Assembly: GCA_016191425.1 (NCBI GenBank)
Contig: JACPOR010000032.1
Span: 1 to 64,000 of the forward strand
Length of the DNA: 64,000 bases
Direction of reading: 5' to 3'
DNA from: Chloroflexota bacterium
Lineage (GTDB): Bacteria > Chloroflexota > Limnocylindria > Limnocylindrales > CSP1-4
Position numbers and translations under genes: made by a program. Positions within the stretch are counted from its first letter, which is position 1. Each line of letters begins with the position of its first letter. Positions 30,666 through 39,078 of this stretch are shown piece after piece. The notes under the pieces are model-generated. The model was not told the DNA's origin. It made no database searches and saw only the letters and a program-made list of their open reading frames with translations.

Positions 30666-32272
30666 CGCCTCCCAGCACACCGTCCCCGAGCACGCCGTCC
30701 CCGAGCACGCCGTCCCCCGGCACGACGGCGCGCAGCACGCCGTCCCCCGGCACGACGGCGCGCAGCACGCCGTCCCCCAGTACGCCCGCCCCCAGGACGC
30801 CGGCCCCCAGCACGCCGTCCCGCAGGATGGCGTTCCTCGGTATTGACATCGGTTCGTCCGAGCTTCGATGCGGCCTCGTGACGCCCGACGGACATCTGAT
30901 CGGGCTCGCCCGAGTGAACCACGACATGGCGGTCGACGCAGAACACGGACGGGCCGAACAGGACCCCGATGCGTGGTGGGTCGGCCTGATCCGGGCCCTC
31001 CACGAGATCACGGAGCGGGTCGCCGTGGACGTCGCCGGCATCGCCGTGGATGGCCACGGGCCGACGCTGACGGCGGTCGACGCCTCCGGGCGACCGACGA
31101 GGCCTGCGATCACGTGGCTGGATCAGCGGGCGGCGCTCGAGCAGGCGGAGCTCGCCACCGCCACCGGCCTCCAGGGCTGGGCGCTCGGTGTCCTGCCTGC
31201 CGCGCTCTGGCTGGAGCGGCACGAGCCGGAGTCGGCTGCACGGACCAGCTGGTACCTGAACACGTGGGAGGCGCTGACGTTACGGCTGACCGGCGTGGCG
31301 CGAGCCAGCCTCGTGCATGGCCAGGCGTGGCCGGCGAATGACACGCTGGCAGCGCACGGCCTCCGGCCGTGGCGCCTGGCCGAGCCGATCGAGGCCGGCA
31401 CAGTCGTGGGCCCGCTGAGCGCAACCGCCGCTTCGGTCCTCGGGCTCCCCTCCGGCATTCCGGTCGTCGCCGGGGTGGTGGATGCGTTCGCGAGCTTCCA
31501 CGGCGGCGGGATGCTGGAACCAGGCGATGCGATCGATGTCGGTGGATCGGCGGGCGGGTTCGGCGTGTACTGGGATCGGGCCATCGCGGCCGCGGGATCG
31601 TTCTCCACGCCTGGCCCCCTCGAGGGAGGCTGGGTCGTAGGTGGGGCGATGGCCGCAACCGGCAAGGCCGTGGAATGGCTGCGCGACTCGGTCCTCGGAG
31701 GGGGAGTCCCGGCGCACGTCCTGATCGACGAAGCGGGCCGCGTGGCACCGGGCGCAGATGGCCTGGTTTTCCTGCCGTACCTCGCCGGCGAGCGCTCGCC
31801 GATCTGGGATCCCGAGGCCCGCGCGGCGTTCGTCGGCCTGACGCTCCAGCACGGGCGGGCCCACCTGGCCCGCGCGGTCCTCGAGGCATCCGCCCTGGCG
31901 ATCCGACACGTGGCGGAGCCGATCCTCGCCGGCGGCGTCCGGGTTCGCGCGATGCGGGTGGCCGGCGGCCCGGCGCGCAGCAACGCCTGGAACCAGATCA
32001 AGGCGGACGTCACAGGCTTTCCCGTCGAGGTGCCGCGGATCCTCGAAACGGCCGTCACCGGATCGGCCATCCTGGCCGCGACAGGGACGGGGGCCCACCC
32101 CGACCTGCGGTCTTCGATCCGGGCGATGACCGCCATCGAGGCGCGGTTGAAGCCGGATCCGGCTCGAGCCGCGATCTACGACAGGACCTACGCCGCCTAT
32201 ACCGCCATCCATCCGGCGGTTTCGCCGATCCTTCGAGCTCTACGGGAACACGCTGCGGAGGGCGTCGGATGA
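30662..32272 (+). CDS. FGGY-family carbohydrate kinase
   Basis: Phosphorylates a sugar or polyol with ATP. The kinase domain begins at MAFLGIDIGSSELRCGLV and runs about 480 residues, with the phosphate motif, GVVDAFASFHGGGMLEPGD, DVGGSAGGFGVYW and the FGGY-signature region RVRAMRVAGGPARSNAWNQI. Resembles xylulokinase/LsrK-type enzymes; substrate not assignable. The annotated ATG at 30662 overlaps the SorC stop (ATGA) and has CGGAG upstream, but adds 55 residues of Thr-Pro-Ser repeats (STPSPSTPSP) encoded by tandem DNA repeats. A start at 30827 would give a normal kinase but lacks a ribosome-binding site. Confidence 0.85.
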   Translation: MTPPSTPSPSTPSPSTPSPGTTARSTPSPGTTARSTPSPSTPAPRTPAPSTPSRRMAFLGIDIGSSELRCGLVTPDGHLIGLARVNHDMAVDAEHGRAEQDPDAWWVGLIRALHEITERVAVDVAGIAVDGHGPTLTAVDASGRPTRPAITWLDQRAALEQAELATATGLQGWALGVLPAALWLERHEPESAARTSWYLNTWEALTLRLTGVARASLVHGQAWPANDTLAAHGLRPWRLAEPIEAGTVVGPLSATAASVLGLPSGIPVVAGVVDAFASFHGGGMLEPGDAIDVGGSAGGFGVYWDRAIAAAGSFSTPGPLEGGWVVGGAMAATGKAVEWLRDSVLGGGVPAHVLIDEAGRVAPGADGLVFLPYLAGERSPIWDPEARAAFVGLTLQHGRAHLARAVLEASALAIRHVAEPILAGGVRVRAMRVAGGPARSNAWNQIKADVTGFPVEVPRILETAVTGSAILAATGTGAHPDLRSSIRAMTAIEARLKPDPARAAIYDRTYAAYTAIHPAVSPILRALREHAAEGVG

Positions 32273-32332
32273 GCGCCACCGTGGAGGGCGTCGGATGAGC
32301 GCCACTGTGGAGGGCGTCGGATGAGCGCCACT
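32257..32332 (+). repeat. Triplicated 26-bp ribosome-binding-site/start-codon module
   Basis: GGAGGGCGTCGGATGAGCGC followed by CAC(C/T)GT repeats with exact 26-base period; ATG codons fall at 32269, 32295 and 32321. The first ATG overlaps the kinase stop (ATGA) and opens a nine-residue peptide MSATVEGVG ending in TGA at 32298. The second opens the same peptide ending at 32324. The third is the ABC ATPase start. Because 26 is not a multiple of three, each copy changes frame and each stop overlaps the next start, so ribosomes could pass from one to the next. Confidence 0.9.
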
Positions 32333-33100
32333 GCTCGAGGACGGATCGAGCTGGCCGATCTGTCGCTGTCGTTCCCGCGGCGGGATGCGGCCCGGCTGCC
32401 GGTTCTCGACGCCATCAATCTCACCGTCGGAGGGGGCGAGATCGTCACCCTGATCGGGCCCAACGGCTGTGGCAAGAGTTCATTGCTGCGCGTGGTCGCC
32501 GGGCTCATCCCGCCGGACTCCGGGAGCGCCCGCCTCGATGAACAGCCAATTGTCGATCCGGACCCGAGGATCGGGCTCGTCTTCCAGGAGCCCCGTCTGC
32601 TGCCATGGCGAAGCGTCGCGGCCAACGTCGGCTATCCCCTGGAGCTGGCCGGCGTCCAGGGCGTCGAGCGGGCCGAGCGTGTCTCCGGGGCACTTCACCG
32701 CGTAGGCCTGACGGCGGCGGCCGACTCCCTGCCCGCCCAGCTGTCGGGCGGCATGCGCCAGCGGGCGGCGCTTGCGCGGGCGCTCGTCCGCGAACCCGAT
32801 GTTCTGCTGCTCGACGAACCCTTCAGCGCCCTCGATTCGATGACCCGCGACCGCTTCAACGTCGAACTCCTGGCGCTTTGGGAACGGCTCCGAACGACGA
32901 TCGTGGTCGTCACGCACAGCATCCCGGAGGCCATCTTTCTGGGTCATCGGGTCGTGGTGCTCTCCAGCCGGCCCGGCCACGTGGTTGCCGATATCGACGT
33001 TCCGCTTGCCTCGCCGCGGACCCTCGACGAACTCGACGCAGCCGTCGTGTCGGCGACGGCTCGGGAGATCCGGGCGCACCTCGAGACCGACGCGGCATGA
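32321..33100 (+). CDS. ABC importer ATP-binding protein (nitrate/taurine/thiamine-precursor type)
   Basis: 259 residues: Walker A GPNGCGKSSLLR, Q-loop VFQEPRLLPWRSV, signature LSGGMRQR, Walker B DVLLLDEPFSALD, His switch VVTHSIPEA. The LLPWRSVAANVGYPLEL and SIPEAIFLGHRVVVLSSRPG segments are typical of the SsuB/TauB/ThiZ group that pairs with NMT1/THI5-like binding proteins, which is what follows. The start used is the third of three tandem ATGs. The permease start overlaps its stop (ATGA). Confidence 0.92.
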   Translation: MSATARGRIELADLSLSFPRRDAARLPVLDAINLTVGGGEIVTLIGPNGCGKSSLLRVVAGLIPPDSGSARLDEQPIVDPDPRIGLVFQEPRLLPWRSVAANVGYPLELAGVQGVERAERVSGALHRVGLTAAADSLPAQLSGGMRQRAALARALVREPDVLLLDEPFSALDSMTRDRFNVELLALWERLRTTIVVVTHSIPEAIFLGHRVVVLSSRPGHVVADIDVPLASPRTLDELDAAVVSATAREIRAHLETDAA

Positions 33101-33843
33101 GGTCGACGACGATGCTGTCGATCCTGGGCGGTCTCGGGTTCCTGATCCTCTGGAAACTGGTGGTCGTGGTCGGCGGCTACCCGCCGTTCATCCTGCCGCC
33201 GCCGGAGGTGGTGGCAAGCCGGCTCGTCACCGCCTGGACCAGCGGCCAGATCGGCCCACATGCCTGGGCGACACTCGTGGAGGTTGCCCTCGGCTTCGGG
33301 GCCGGGGCGGCGCTCGGTCTGGTGGCCGGCTACGGCCTCGGGCGATCGTCGATCGTCGCCCGGGTCGTCTCCCCGTACCTCGTCGCGGCACAGGCGACGC
33401 CGATCCTCGCGCTCGCCCCGGTCCTCGCGCTGTGGTTTGGCCCGGGTCTGCTGAGCAAGGTCGTCATCGCCGCGCTGATCGTCTTCTTCCCGGTGGCCGT
33501 GTCGGCGATGGTCGGGATCCGTTCCGTCGATCTCGGCCTGCTGGAGCTCGGCCGAAGTCTCCGAGCGACGCGCCGGCAGATCCTCCTCACCCTCGAGATC
33601 CCGGCGGCCCTGCCTTCGATCTTCGGCGGCCTGCGGATCGGGATCACGCTCGCCGTCGTCGGGGCGATCGTGGGCGAGTGGGCAGGCGCTGAGCGTGGAC
33701 TCGGCGTCCTCGTCAACATCGCCCGGGGCAGCCTGTTCGACATTCCCCTCATGTTCGCCACGCTCGTGACGATCGCCGCGTTCGGCGTGGTCCTCTATGT
33801 CGTCGTCGTCCTGGTCGAGCGCCGCCTCGTGCGAGCACGCTGA
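33097..33843 (+). CDS. ABC importer permease (SsuC/ThiX-like)
   Basis: 248-residue membrane protein of the BPD permease family with six spans. The cytoplasmic coupling segment SLRATRRQILLTLEIPAALP matches the EAA loop (LEIPAALPSIFGGLRIGI), which docks onto the ATPase. The ATG at 33097 overlaps the ATPase stop; a longer frame through the ATPase gene is spurious. Forms the membrane pore of the importer with the genes on both sides. Confidence 0.9.
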   Translation: MRSTTMLSILGGLGFLILWKLVVVVGGYPPFILPPPEVVASRLVTAWTSGQIGPHAWATLVEVALGFGAGAALGLVAGYGLGRSSIVARVVSPYLVAAQATPILALAPVLALWFGPGLLSKVVIAALIVFFPVAVSAMVGIRSVDLGLLELGRSLRATRRQILLTLEIPAALPSIFGGLRIGITLAVVGAIVGEWAGAERGLGVLVNIARGSLFDIPLMFATLVTIAAFGVVLYVVVVLVERRLVRAR

Positions 33844-33863
33844 CCCCCAGCCAAGGAGCTTCC

Positions 33864-34868
33864 GTGAATCGTCGCCGTGCTCTCGCTCTCGGCCTCGCTC
33901 TCGCCACCCTTTTCGCGGCCTGTGGCGGCGCCGCATCGCCGTCCCCGACGACGCCTGTACGGCAGGCTCTGACCGTGGGTCTGGGCTATATCCCGAGTGT
34001 CCAGTTCGCCCCGTTCTACCTCGCCGACCAGGCGGGGTACTACCGGGATGCCGGTCTCCGTGTCAACTTCCAGAACAACATTGACCCGGACCTCGTGACC
34101 CTCGTCGGCCAGGGCAGCGTGGACGTGGGCCTCGCCGACGGCACCAGCCTGATCCCGGCGGTCAGCCAGGGCATCCCCGTCCGCTACATCGCCACGATCT
34201 ACCGCGACTTCCCCTCCATCGTCTTCGCCAAGACGACCTCGGGCATCGCGGCCGCCGCGGACCTCAAGGGCAGGAAGATCGGAATCCCGGGTCGCTACGG
34301 CTCGTCCTGGATCATGCTCCAGGCGTTGCTCGGTTCGGCCGGCCTGACCCCGGATGACGTGACGATCGTGGAGTACCCCGACTACGGACAGGGTGCCGCC
34401 GTCCAGCAGGACGCCGTCGACGCCGCGACGGGGTTTGTCAACAACGAGCCCATTCAGCTCGCGCGGGCCGGCGTCCCCACGACGATCCTTCGGGTCGATC
34501 AGATCGTCCCGCTTCCCGGGCCCGGCCTCATCAGCGGGACCGCGACGCTGGCCGCGAGGGAACCCGCGATTGCCGCGTTCGTGAAGGCGACGCTGAAGGC
34601 GATGGCCGATATCGTCACCGATCCCGAGAAGGGGCTCGACGCGACCTTCGCCGCGGTCCCGGACCTGGCTTCGGACCGAGACGGCCAGAAGGCGATCCTC
34701 GAGGCGACGATCGCTGCCTGGCAGGGCGCATCCGGGAGCGGGATCTCGCTCGGAACGATCGACAGTGCGAGTTGGACAGCGTCGCTCGATTACATGGTGA
34801 GGCTCGGGCTCGTCCCGAATCCGGTCACGGTCGAGGACCTGGTCCGGAGCGATCTCCTGCCCGACTGA
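33864..34868 (+). CDS. NMT1/THI5-like substrate-binding lipoprotein
   Basis: 334 residues. Lipoprotein signal with lipobox LATLFAACGG; Cys20 would be lipidated. The mature domain has the family pattern LTVGLGYIPSVQFAPFYLAD, then LVGQGSVDVGLADG and DLKGRKIGIPGRYGSSW. Relatives bind hydroxymethylpyrimidine, riboflavin, sulfonates or nitrate; FAPFYLADQAGYYRDAGL is closest in style to the ThiY/RibY group. GTG start 20 bases after the permease with AAGGAG upstream. It supplies ligand to the ABC importer; with the sugar kinase in the operon, a sugar- or nucleoside-like ligand is possible. Confidence 0.9.
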   Translation: MNRRRALALGLALATLFAACGGAASPSPTTPVRQALTVGLGYIPSVQFAPFYLADQAGYYRDAGLRVNFQNNIDPDLVTLVGQGSVDVGLADGTSLIPAVSQGIPVRYIATIYRDFPSIVFAKTTSGIAAAADLKGRKIGIPGRYGSSWIMLQALLGSAGLTPDDVTIVEYPDYGQGAAVQQDAVDAATGFVNNEPIQLARAGVPTTILRVDQIVPLPGPGLISGTATLAAREPAIAAFVKATLKAMADIVTDPEKGLDATFAAVPDLASDRDGQKAILEATIAAWQGASGSGISLGTIDSASWTASLDYMVRLGLVPNPVTVEDLVRSDLLPD

Positions 34869-34907
34869 TCCCGGTCGGGCCGCGAGACGCAGCCCTGCGC
34901 GACGGGC

Positions 34908-35177
34908 TCAGGCGCGGGCGATCGCCGCGTCGAGTTCGTCGTCGCTCGGTTCCCTGAGCACGATCGACGGTGCTGTCGGGTCCCCAATGAGAATCGTCGG
35001 CGTCTTCCATTCCCCGTCGTTGTACGAGCGGATCAGGGTGTCGGCCTCTGGCTCGAGTTCGACATTGCGATATCGGTGGGGAATGCCCAGGGCAGCCAGG
35101 TGGGCCCGCGATCGGACCGTGTCCTCGCAGGTGTCGCGACCGAGGACCACGATCGACGGATAGGAGGCGTCATCCAT
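34908..35177 (-). CDS. Glutaredoxin-like protein (monothiol)
   Basis: 89 residues with the thioredoxin fold. The redox motif is CEDT near residue 17 (GRDTCEDTVRSRAHL), with a single Cys in place of the usual C-x-x-C. The cis-Pro (KTPTILIGD) needed for glutathione or thiol binding is present. Monothiol members reduce mixed disulfides or mycothiol-type adducts. It follows the zinc-ribbon and RhlE genes on the same strand, with 15 bases between, and is probably the third gene of that operon. Confidence 0.8.
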   Translation of the reverse strand: MDDASYPSIVVLGRDTCEDTVRSRAHLAALGIPHRYRNVELEPEADTLIRSYNDGEWKTPTILIGDPTAPSIVLREPSDDELDAAIARA

Positions 35178-35192
35178 GCTGGTCAGTGTGCC

Positions 35193-35474
35193 TCAGGCGT
35201 CGAATCGCGGTGACTCGCCGCGGGCGGCCGCGGTCGCTGCCGCGAGCACCGCGTCGCGCAGGTCGGCGTCAGTGGCCGCTGCGCCGCAGGCCGCACACGC
35301 GATGCCGGGATGATCCACGGGCTCCAGCCCCTCGGTCGGTGCGTGGAGGCCGTGCAGTCGCAGCCCGGAGATATCGATCACGACGCGGTCGAGCGCCCGT
35401 ACGGGACTGTCGATCTGCCAGGCCGCGTCCGGACCATGGCATGCCGGGCAGAGGGGAACGGCAGTCGGGCTCAT
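35193..35474 (-). CDS. Small zinc-ribbon protein
   Basis: 93 residues. Two Cys pairs, CPAC at residue 9 and CAAC near residue 60, are placed to form a zinc ribbon. No other domain. The ATG overlaps the stop of the RhlE gene (ATGA), so it is translated with it. Possibly an RNA-binding partner of the helicase; that is speculation from position. Confidence 0.65.
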   Translation of the reverse strand: MSPTAVPLCPACHGPDAAWQIDSPVRALDRVVIDISGLRLHGLHAPTEGLEPVDHPGIACAACGAAATDADLRDAVLAAATAAARGESPRFDA

Positions 35475-37060
35475 CGATGCCGGCCACGGGATGCGGCACC
35501 TGGACGAGCCCCCGCATCTGGTCGCTGGCCCCAGGGCCGCAGGCTGGAGGGGCGCTCGCTCGAGGGCTGGCCATCGGCATGCCGGGCCAATCGCTCGCCG
35601 GGCAGGATCGCGTACTGGCCGATGGACGGCCGAGGAGCGCCGCCCGGGCGTCCGTGGCTTGCGGCAGCGCTGACATGGCCGGGATGGGGCCGCGCGGCGC
35701 CTGCCTGCGGTCGTCCACCGAACCCGGGGCGTGCCGGCCCGGACCCGGGACGCGCCTTGTTGGCAGACCAGCCGTTGCCGCCGCCGGACTGCGATCGCCG
35801 GGGCATCGACGGCCGAGGCCCCGGGCCGCCCATGGTCCGGAGGCGGATCGGCTCGGGCCGAATGGCACGATCAGGCTCGTAGCCCGGGATCACCTCGGCG
35901 TCGATGCGTTTGCCGAGGAGCGTCTCGATGTCCCGGAGGAGCCTGGTCTCATCGACGCAGACGAGCGAAATAGCATCGCCCATCGAACCAGCACGTCCCG
36001 TCCGGCCGATTCGGTGCAGGTAGTCCTCTGGGACCATCGGCAATTCGTAGTTCACGACGTGAGGCAGCTCCTCGATGTCGATGCCGCGCGCGGCGACCTC
36101 GGTCGCGACGAGAATGCTGACCTTGCCGGCTTTGAACTCGCTGAGCGCACGAACGCGCTGGTTCTGGCTCCGGTTGCCGTGGATCGCGGCCGCCGTGATG
36201 CCGTCCTTCTGGAGTTGTTCGGCGAGGCGGTTTGCGCCGTGCTTGGTGCGGGTGAAGACCAGGGCCTGGTCGATCCGACCCGAAGCCACGAGCTCACGAA
36301 GCAGGTCGCGCTTCCGTTCCCGGTCCACGTGGATCACCAACTGCCGGACGAGCTGAGTGGCCGTGTTCCGCGGCGTGACCTGGACGGTCGCCGGGTCATG
36401 GAGAAATCCGTCGGCGAGGCCCCGGATGTCGTCGGAGAAGGTCGCCGAGAAGAGCAGGTTCTGGCGCTTCGGCGGGAGGATCGCGAGGATCTTCCGGATG
36501 TCGCGAATGAAGCCCATATCGAGCATCCGATCTGCCTCATCGAGGACGAGGATCTCGACGGCGCTCAGGTCGACCGTTCCCTGGCCGATGTGATCGAGCA
36601 GCCGGCCCGGCGTGGCGACGACCATTTCGGCGCCGCCGCGTAGGGCACGGAACTGGGCGTCATAGCCGACGCCGCCATAGATCGGGACGGAGCGGATGGG
36701 GCGCCGGGCGCCGTAGATTCGGACGCTGTCCTCGACCTGGAGCGCGAGCTCACGGGTGGGAACGAGGACGAGGACCCGCACTGACTGACGTGGGGCACGC
36801 CGGCCCGGCGCCATGCCCTGGCCGGTTCGATGTCCAGGCCCGGGCTCGGTGATCGACTGGGCCGTTGCATTGAGCCGCTGGAGGATGGGCAGCACGAACG
36901 CCGCCGTCTTGCCGGTGCCGGTCTGGGCGCCTGCAAGGACGTCGCGGCCCTCGAGGACGAGGGGAATGGCCTGAGCCTGGACGGGGGTGGGCTGGGTGTA
37001 GCCCTGGTCCGCGACAGCGCGGAGGAGCTCGGGCGACAGCCCAAGTTGATCAAAGGACAC
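35471..37060 (-). CDS. rhlE: DEAD-box RNA helicase, RhlE-like, long form
   Basis: 529 residues. Motifs as in the paralogue at 23792: Q-motif [43 protein letters not shown]. About 60% similar by eye to the other copy in the core. An insertion after motif I ([17 protein letters not shown]) and a C-terminal tail of about 150 residues rich in Arg, Gly, Pro and Ser set it apart; the tail likely binds RNA. GTG start at 37060 with AGGAG upstream. First gene of a helicase, zinc-ribbon, glutaredoxin operon. Confidence 0.9.
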   Translation of the reverse strand: MSFDQLGLSPELLRAVADQGYTQPTPVQAQAIPLVLEGRDVLAGAQTGTGKTAAFVLPILQRLNATAQSITEPGPGHRTGQGMAPGRRAPRQSVRVLVLVPTRELALQVEDSVRIYGARRPIRSVPIYGGVGYDAQFRALRGGAEMVVATPGRLLDHIGQGTVDLSAVEILVLDEADRMLDMGFIRDIRKILAILPPKRQNLLFSATFSDDIRGLADGFLHDPATVQVTPRNTATQLVRQLVIHVDRERKRDLLRELVASGRIDQALVFTRTKHGANRLAEQLQKDGITAAAIHGNRSQNQRVRALSEFKAGKVSILVATEVAARGIDIEELPHVVNYELPMVPEDYLHRIGRTGRAGSMGDAISLVCVDETRLLRDIETLLGKRIDAEVIPGYEPDRAIRPEPIRLRTMGGPGPRPSMPRRSQSGGGNGWSANKARPGSGPARPGFGGRPQAGAARPHPGHVSAAASHGRPGGAPRPSIGQYAILPGERLARHADGQPSSERPSSLRPWGQRPDAGARPGAASRGRHR

Positions 37061-37254
37061 GGAATGGTGCTCCTGACGGGGCCCTCCCGCTCAGTGGCGG
37101 GGCCCGGTCAGGGCAGGAAATGGATCGAAATCAGCGGTATGTGACCGGGGCGCTGACCGGAGCGCCCATCGAACTCGAGGTGTGGAGCATAACCGGGATC
37201 GACGCCGTTGTCGCCACGGCGCCGCCGGCGTCCCAGCATCGAGTGCCGGCACCG

Positions 37255-37314
37255 CGCCGACATGGCCACGGGCGCCGACATGGCCACGGGCGCCGACATG
37301 GCCACGGGCGCCGC
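37255..37314. repeat. 18-bp tandem repeat (CGCCGACATGGCCACGGG), three copies
   Basis: Exact copies begin at 37255, 37273 and 37291, followed by a partial copy. Confidence 0.9.
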
Positions 37315-37407
37315 CGCCGGGATCCCAGCATTCATGCTGGCCACCGGTGGCCCGGGCCACGGGTCGGTGTTGGTCGCGGTCGGACCTGGTCGCAACCCGC
37401 GCGGGTT

Positions 37408-37612
37408 TCATGGCCAATGCTCGTGGGGGGAGCGCTATCCAGATGGCGGAGGGGCAGAGGAGGCCCCGCGGAACCCCGGACGCGCTCGAATTGGCTGCAG
37501 CTACGCACGACTCCCCCACGAAGACCGTGTAATCGCCCCGATTTCGGAGCCCGTGGCTGCCGTTCGCGGCCGGCTATCCGCATAGTGCTCCGGTGGCGGT
37601 CATCAGCCAGGA
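37408..37612 (+). repeat. Dispersed intergenic repeat, copy D (205 bp)
   Basis: Same orientation as copy A. The left end (TCATGGCCAATGCTCG, GGGGGGAGCGCTATCC) and right end (CATAGTGCTCCGG, GGCGGTCATCAGCCAGGA) are conserved, as are CTACGCACGAC and CGTTCGCGGCCGGCTA inside. The remaining interior differs from A and is about 20 bases shorter. Confidence 0.8.
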
Positions 37613-37688
37613 TTGTCCGCGGATCGGTTCCGGAACATGATTGTTTGCGGACCGGTTCCCGAAACGGACGGCGTCCTGCGCCTCGTTG

Positions 37689-38549
37689 CTAGTTCGGGCG
37701 GCCACCACCGCCGAGGTCGGCACCCTGATCCCGCAGGAAGCGCTCGATGTCGGCGATCAGGTCATCGCCGGCCGGCAATCGTGATTCGTCGGCCATGCCC
37801 TCGAGTCGCTCGACGTAGTGGCGAGTGCTCTCATCCAGGACGGTCGCCGTGTCCAGTCGCTTCCGCAGGGTGACTGCTTCTTCCGGGAGCAGGCCGAGCG
37901 GGGGATCGAAGCCCAGGTGGCGGCCGAGGGCCGTCAGGAGCTCCACCGATGCTCCCGGGTACGGGCCCGAGATGTAGTGGGGGATCTGGGCAAAATAGCC
38001 GACCGAGGGAACCCCGGCATGGGAGACCGCCACGTCGACGATGGAGATGCACGCAGCCGGAACGCGGAGTAGTCCCTGGGGGCCGGGCTGGACGCCGCCG
38101 CGGAGGAGGCCAGGCTCCGACTCCGTCCCGAGGATCGGCACCGGACGTGTGTGCGGGACGGCCGCCGGGATCGCGCCGAGGCTTATCCACTGGCTCGCGG
38201 CGAACCGGCGCACGAGGCCCACGAGATCGTCGGCGAACTGGTGCCATCGGAAGTCGGGCTCCGCCCCGCTGAGGATCAGCAGGTCCCGCTCGCCGATCCG
38301 GCGGTTCCGCATCTCCAGCGTTGGCCACGTCAGGCGCTCCGGTCGTCCGTCCTGGATCTCCAGGGTGGGTCGGCGTGATCGGAAGTCGAACAGTTGGTCG
38401 CCGTCGAATGCCGCCACGAGTTCGCCCCCGGCAGCGAGCTCCTTCAACGCGCTGGTCGCCGCGGCTCCCGCGTCCACCCAGCCATCGAACGCCACGACCA
38501 CGACGGGGTCGATGAGCTTGCCCGGATCGTTCAGGTGGAAGAGGGCCAT
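37689..38549 (-). CDS. PAC2-family protein
   Basis: 286 residues. The PAC2 fold, shared with eukaryotic proteasome assembly chaperones, is seen in VVVVAFDGWVDAGAAATSAL, then LILSGAEPDFRWHQFADDLV, PSVGYFAQIPHYISGPYPGA and EEAVTLRKRLDTATVLDEST. The function of bacterial PAC2 proteins is unsettled. The ATG at 38549 lies one base after the cupin stop, so the two are coupled; nearby in-frame ATGs at 38558 and 38561 overlap that stop. Ends beside the repeat region that contains element D. Confidence 0.85.
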   Translation of the reverse strand: MALFHLNDPGKLIDPVVVVAFDGWVDAGAAATSALKELAAGGELVAAFDGDQLFDFRSRRPTLEIQDGRPERLTWPTLEMRNRRIGERDLLILSGAEPDFRWHQFADDLVGLVRRFAASQWISLGAIPAAVPHTRPVPILGTESEPGLLRGGVQPGPQGLLRVPAACISIVDVAVSHAGVPSVGYFAQIPHYISGPYPGASVELLTALGRHLGFDPPLGLLPEEAVTLRKRLDTATVLDESTRHYVERLEGMADESRLPAGDDLIADIERFLRDQGADLGGGGRPN

Positions 38550-38550
38550 G

Positions 38551-38934
38551 TCAGGCATCATCTCCGCCGGGCCAGCGCGGCGCAACGTCAGCAACCACGG
38601 GCAGGTCGTCCCAGTCGGACCTGACCGGCGTGAAGACATCGATGACCACGGCCCCGTTCGGGCCCGTCGCGACCTGGTGGGGGAGATCCGAGAGGATCCG
38701 CCACGTGCCACCTGGTCCCAGGGTCCGCGTCTCACCGTCGATCGTGAAGGTGACCTCGCCGGCCAGGACCATGCCCATCTGCTCTGCGACGTGGTGGTGC
38801 TCGGGCACCACCGATCCCGGATCAAGTTCCACGACGGCAAGCGTGATGTGCTCGCCCTGGACCCGGCGCGCCCGCACGGAATCGCCCCAGACCTGGAGCA
38901 GCGGGGCCTCCATCATGTCGGCGAGATTGCTCAT
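38551..38934 (-). CDS. Single-domain cupin protein
   Basis: 127 residues with one cupin barrel: PGSVVPEHHHVAEQMGMVLAG carries the metal-binding His residues and Glu, and LPHQVATG supplies the last His. Likely binds a divalent metal; role as enzyme or sensor not known. First gene of a two-gene unit with PAC2. Divergent from the XRE-type regulator, with about 145 bases between. Confidence 0.85.
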   Translation of the reverse strand: MSNLADMMEAPLLQVWGDSVRARRVQGEHITLAVVELDPGSVVPEHHHVAEQMGMVLAGEVTFTIDGETRTLGPGGTWRILSDLPHQVATGPNGAVVIDVFTPVRSDWDDLPVVADVAPRWPGGDDA

Positions 38935-39041
38935 GCCCGGAGGATACCGCCGACGCGATGATCCGCTGGGCGAAGCGGTCGGAGTGACCGCGAACGTGGT
39001 CGTACCGCCACGGCAATCCCTCGGTCATATGACAAGCACCC

Positions 39042-39070
39042 TTGACATGGCCACCCTGTAAAGGTACCTT
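39042..39070 (+). promoter_or_regulatory. Promoter of a leaderless XRE-regulator mRNA
   Basis: TTGACA at 39042-39047 and TACCTT at 39065-39070 are separated by exactly 17 bases. The ATG at 39079 begins only 8 bases after the -10 box, where transcription would start, and there is no ribosome-binding site before it. Confidence 0.6.
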
Positions 39071-39078
39071 GACACCAC

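Larger units (their letters stand above)
37061..37688. other. Gene-free region with element D and an 18-bp repeat
   Basis: Upstream of the second RhlE gene and downstream of the PAC2 gene. It holds an 18-bp tandem repeat (37255-37314), dispersed element D (37408-37612), and a small duplication CGGACCGGTTCC / CGGATCGGTTCC near 37620-37660. No gene is supported. The promoter for RhlE must lie here, but I cannot point to it. Confidence 0.6.
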
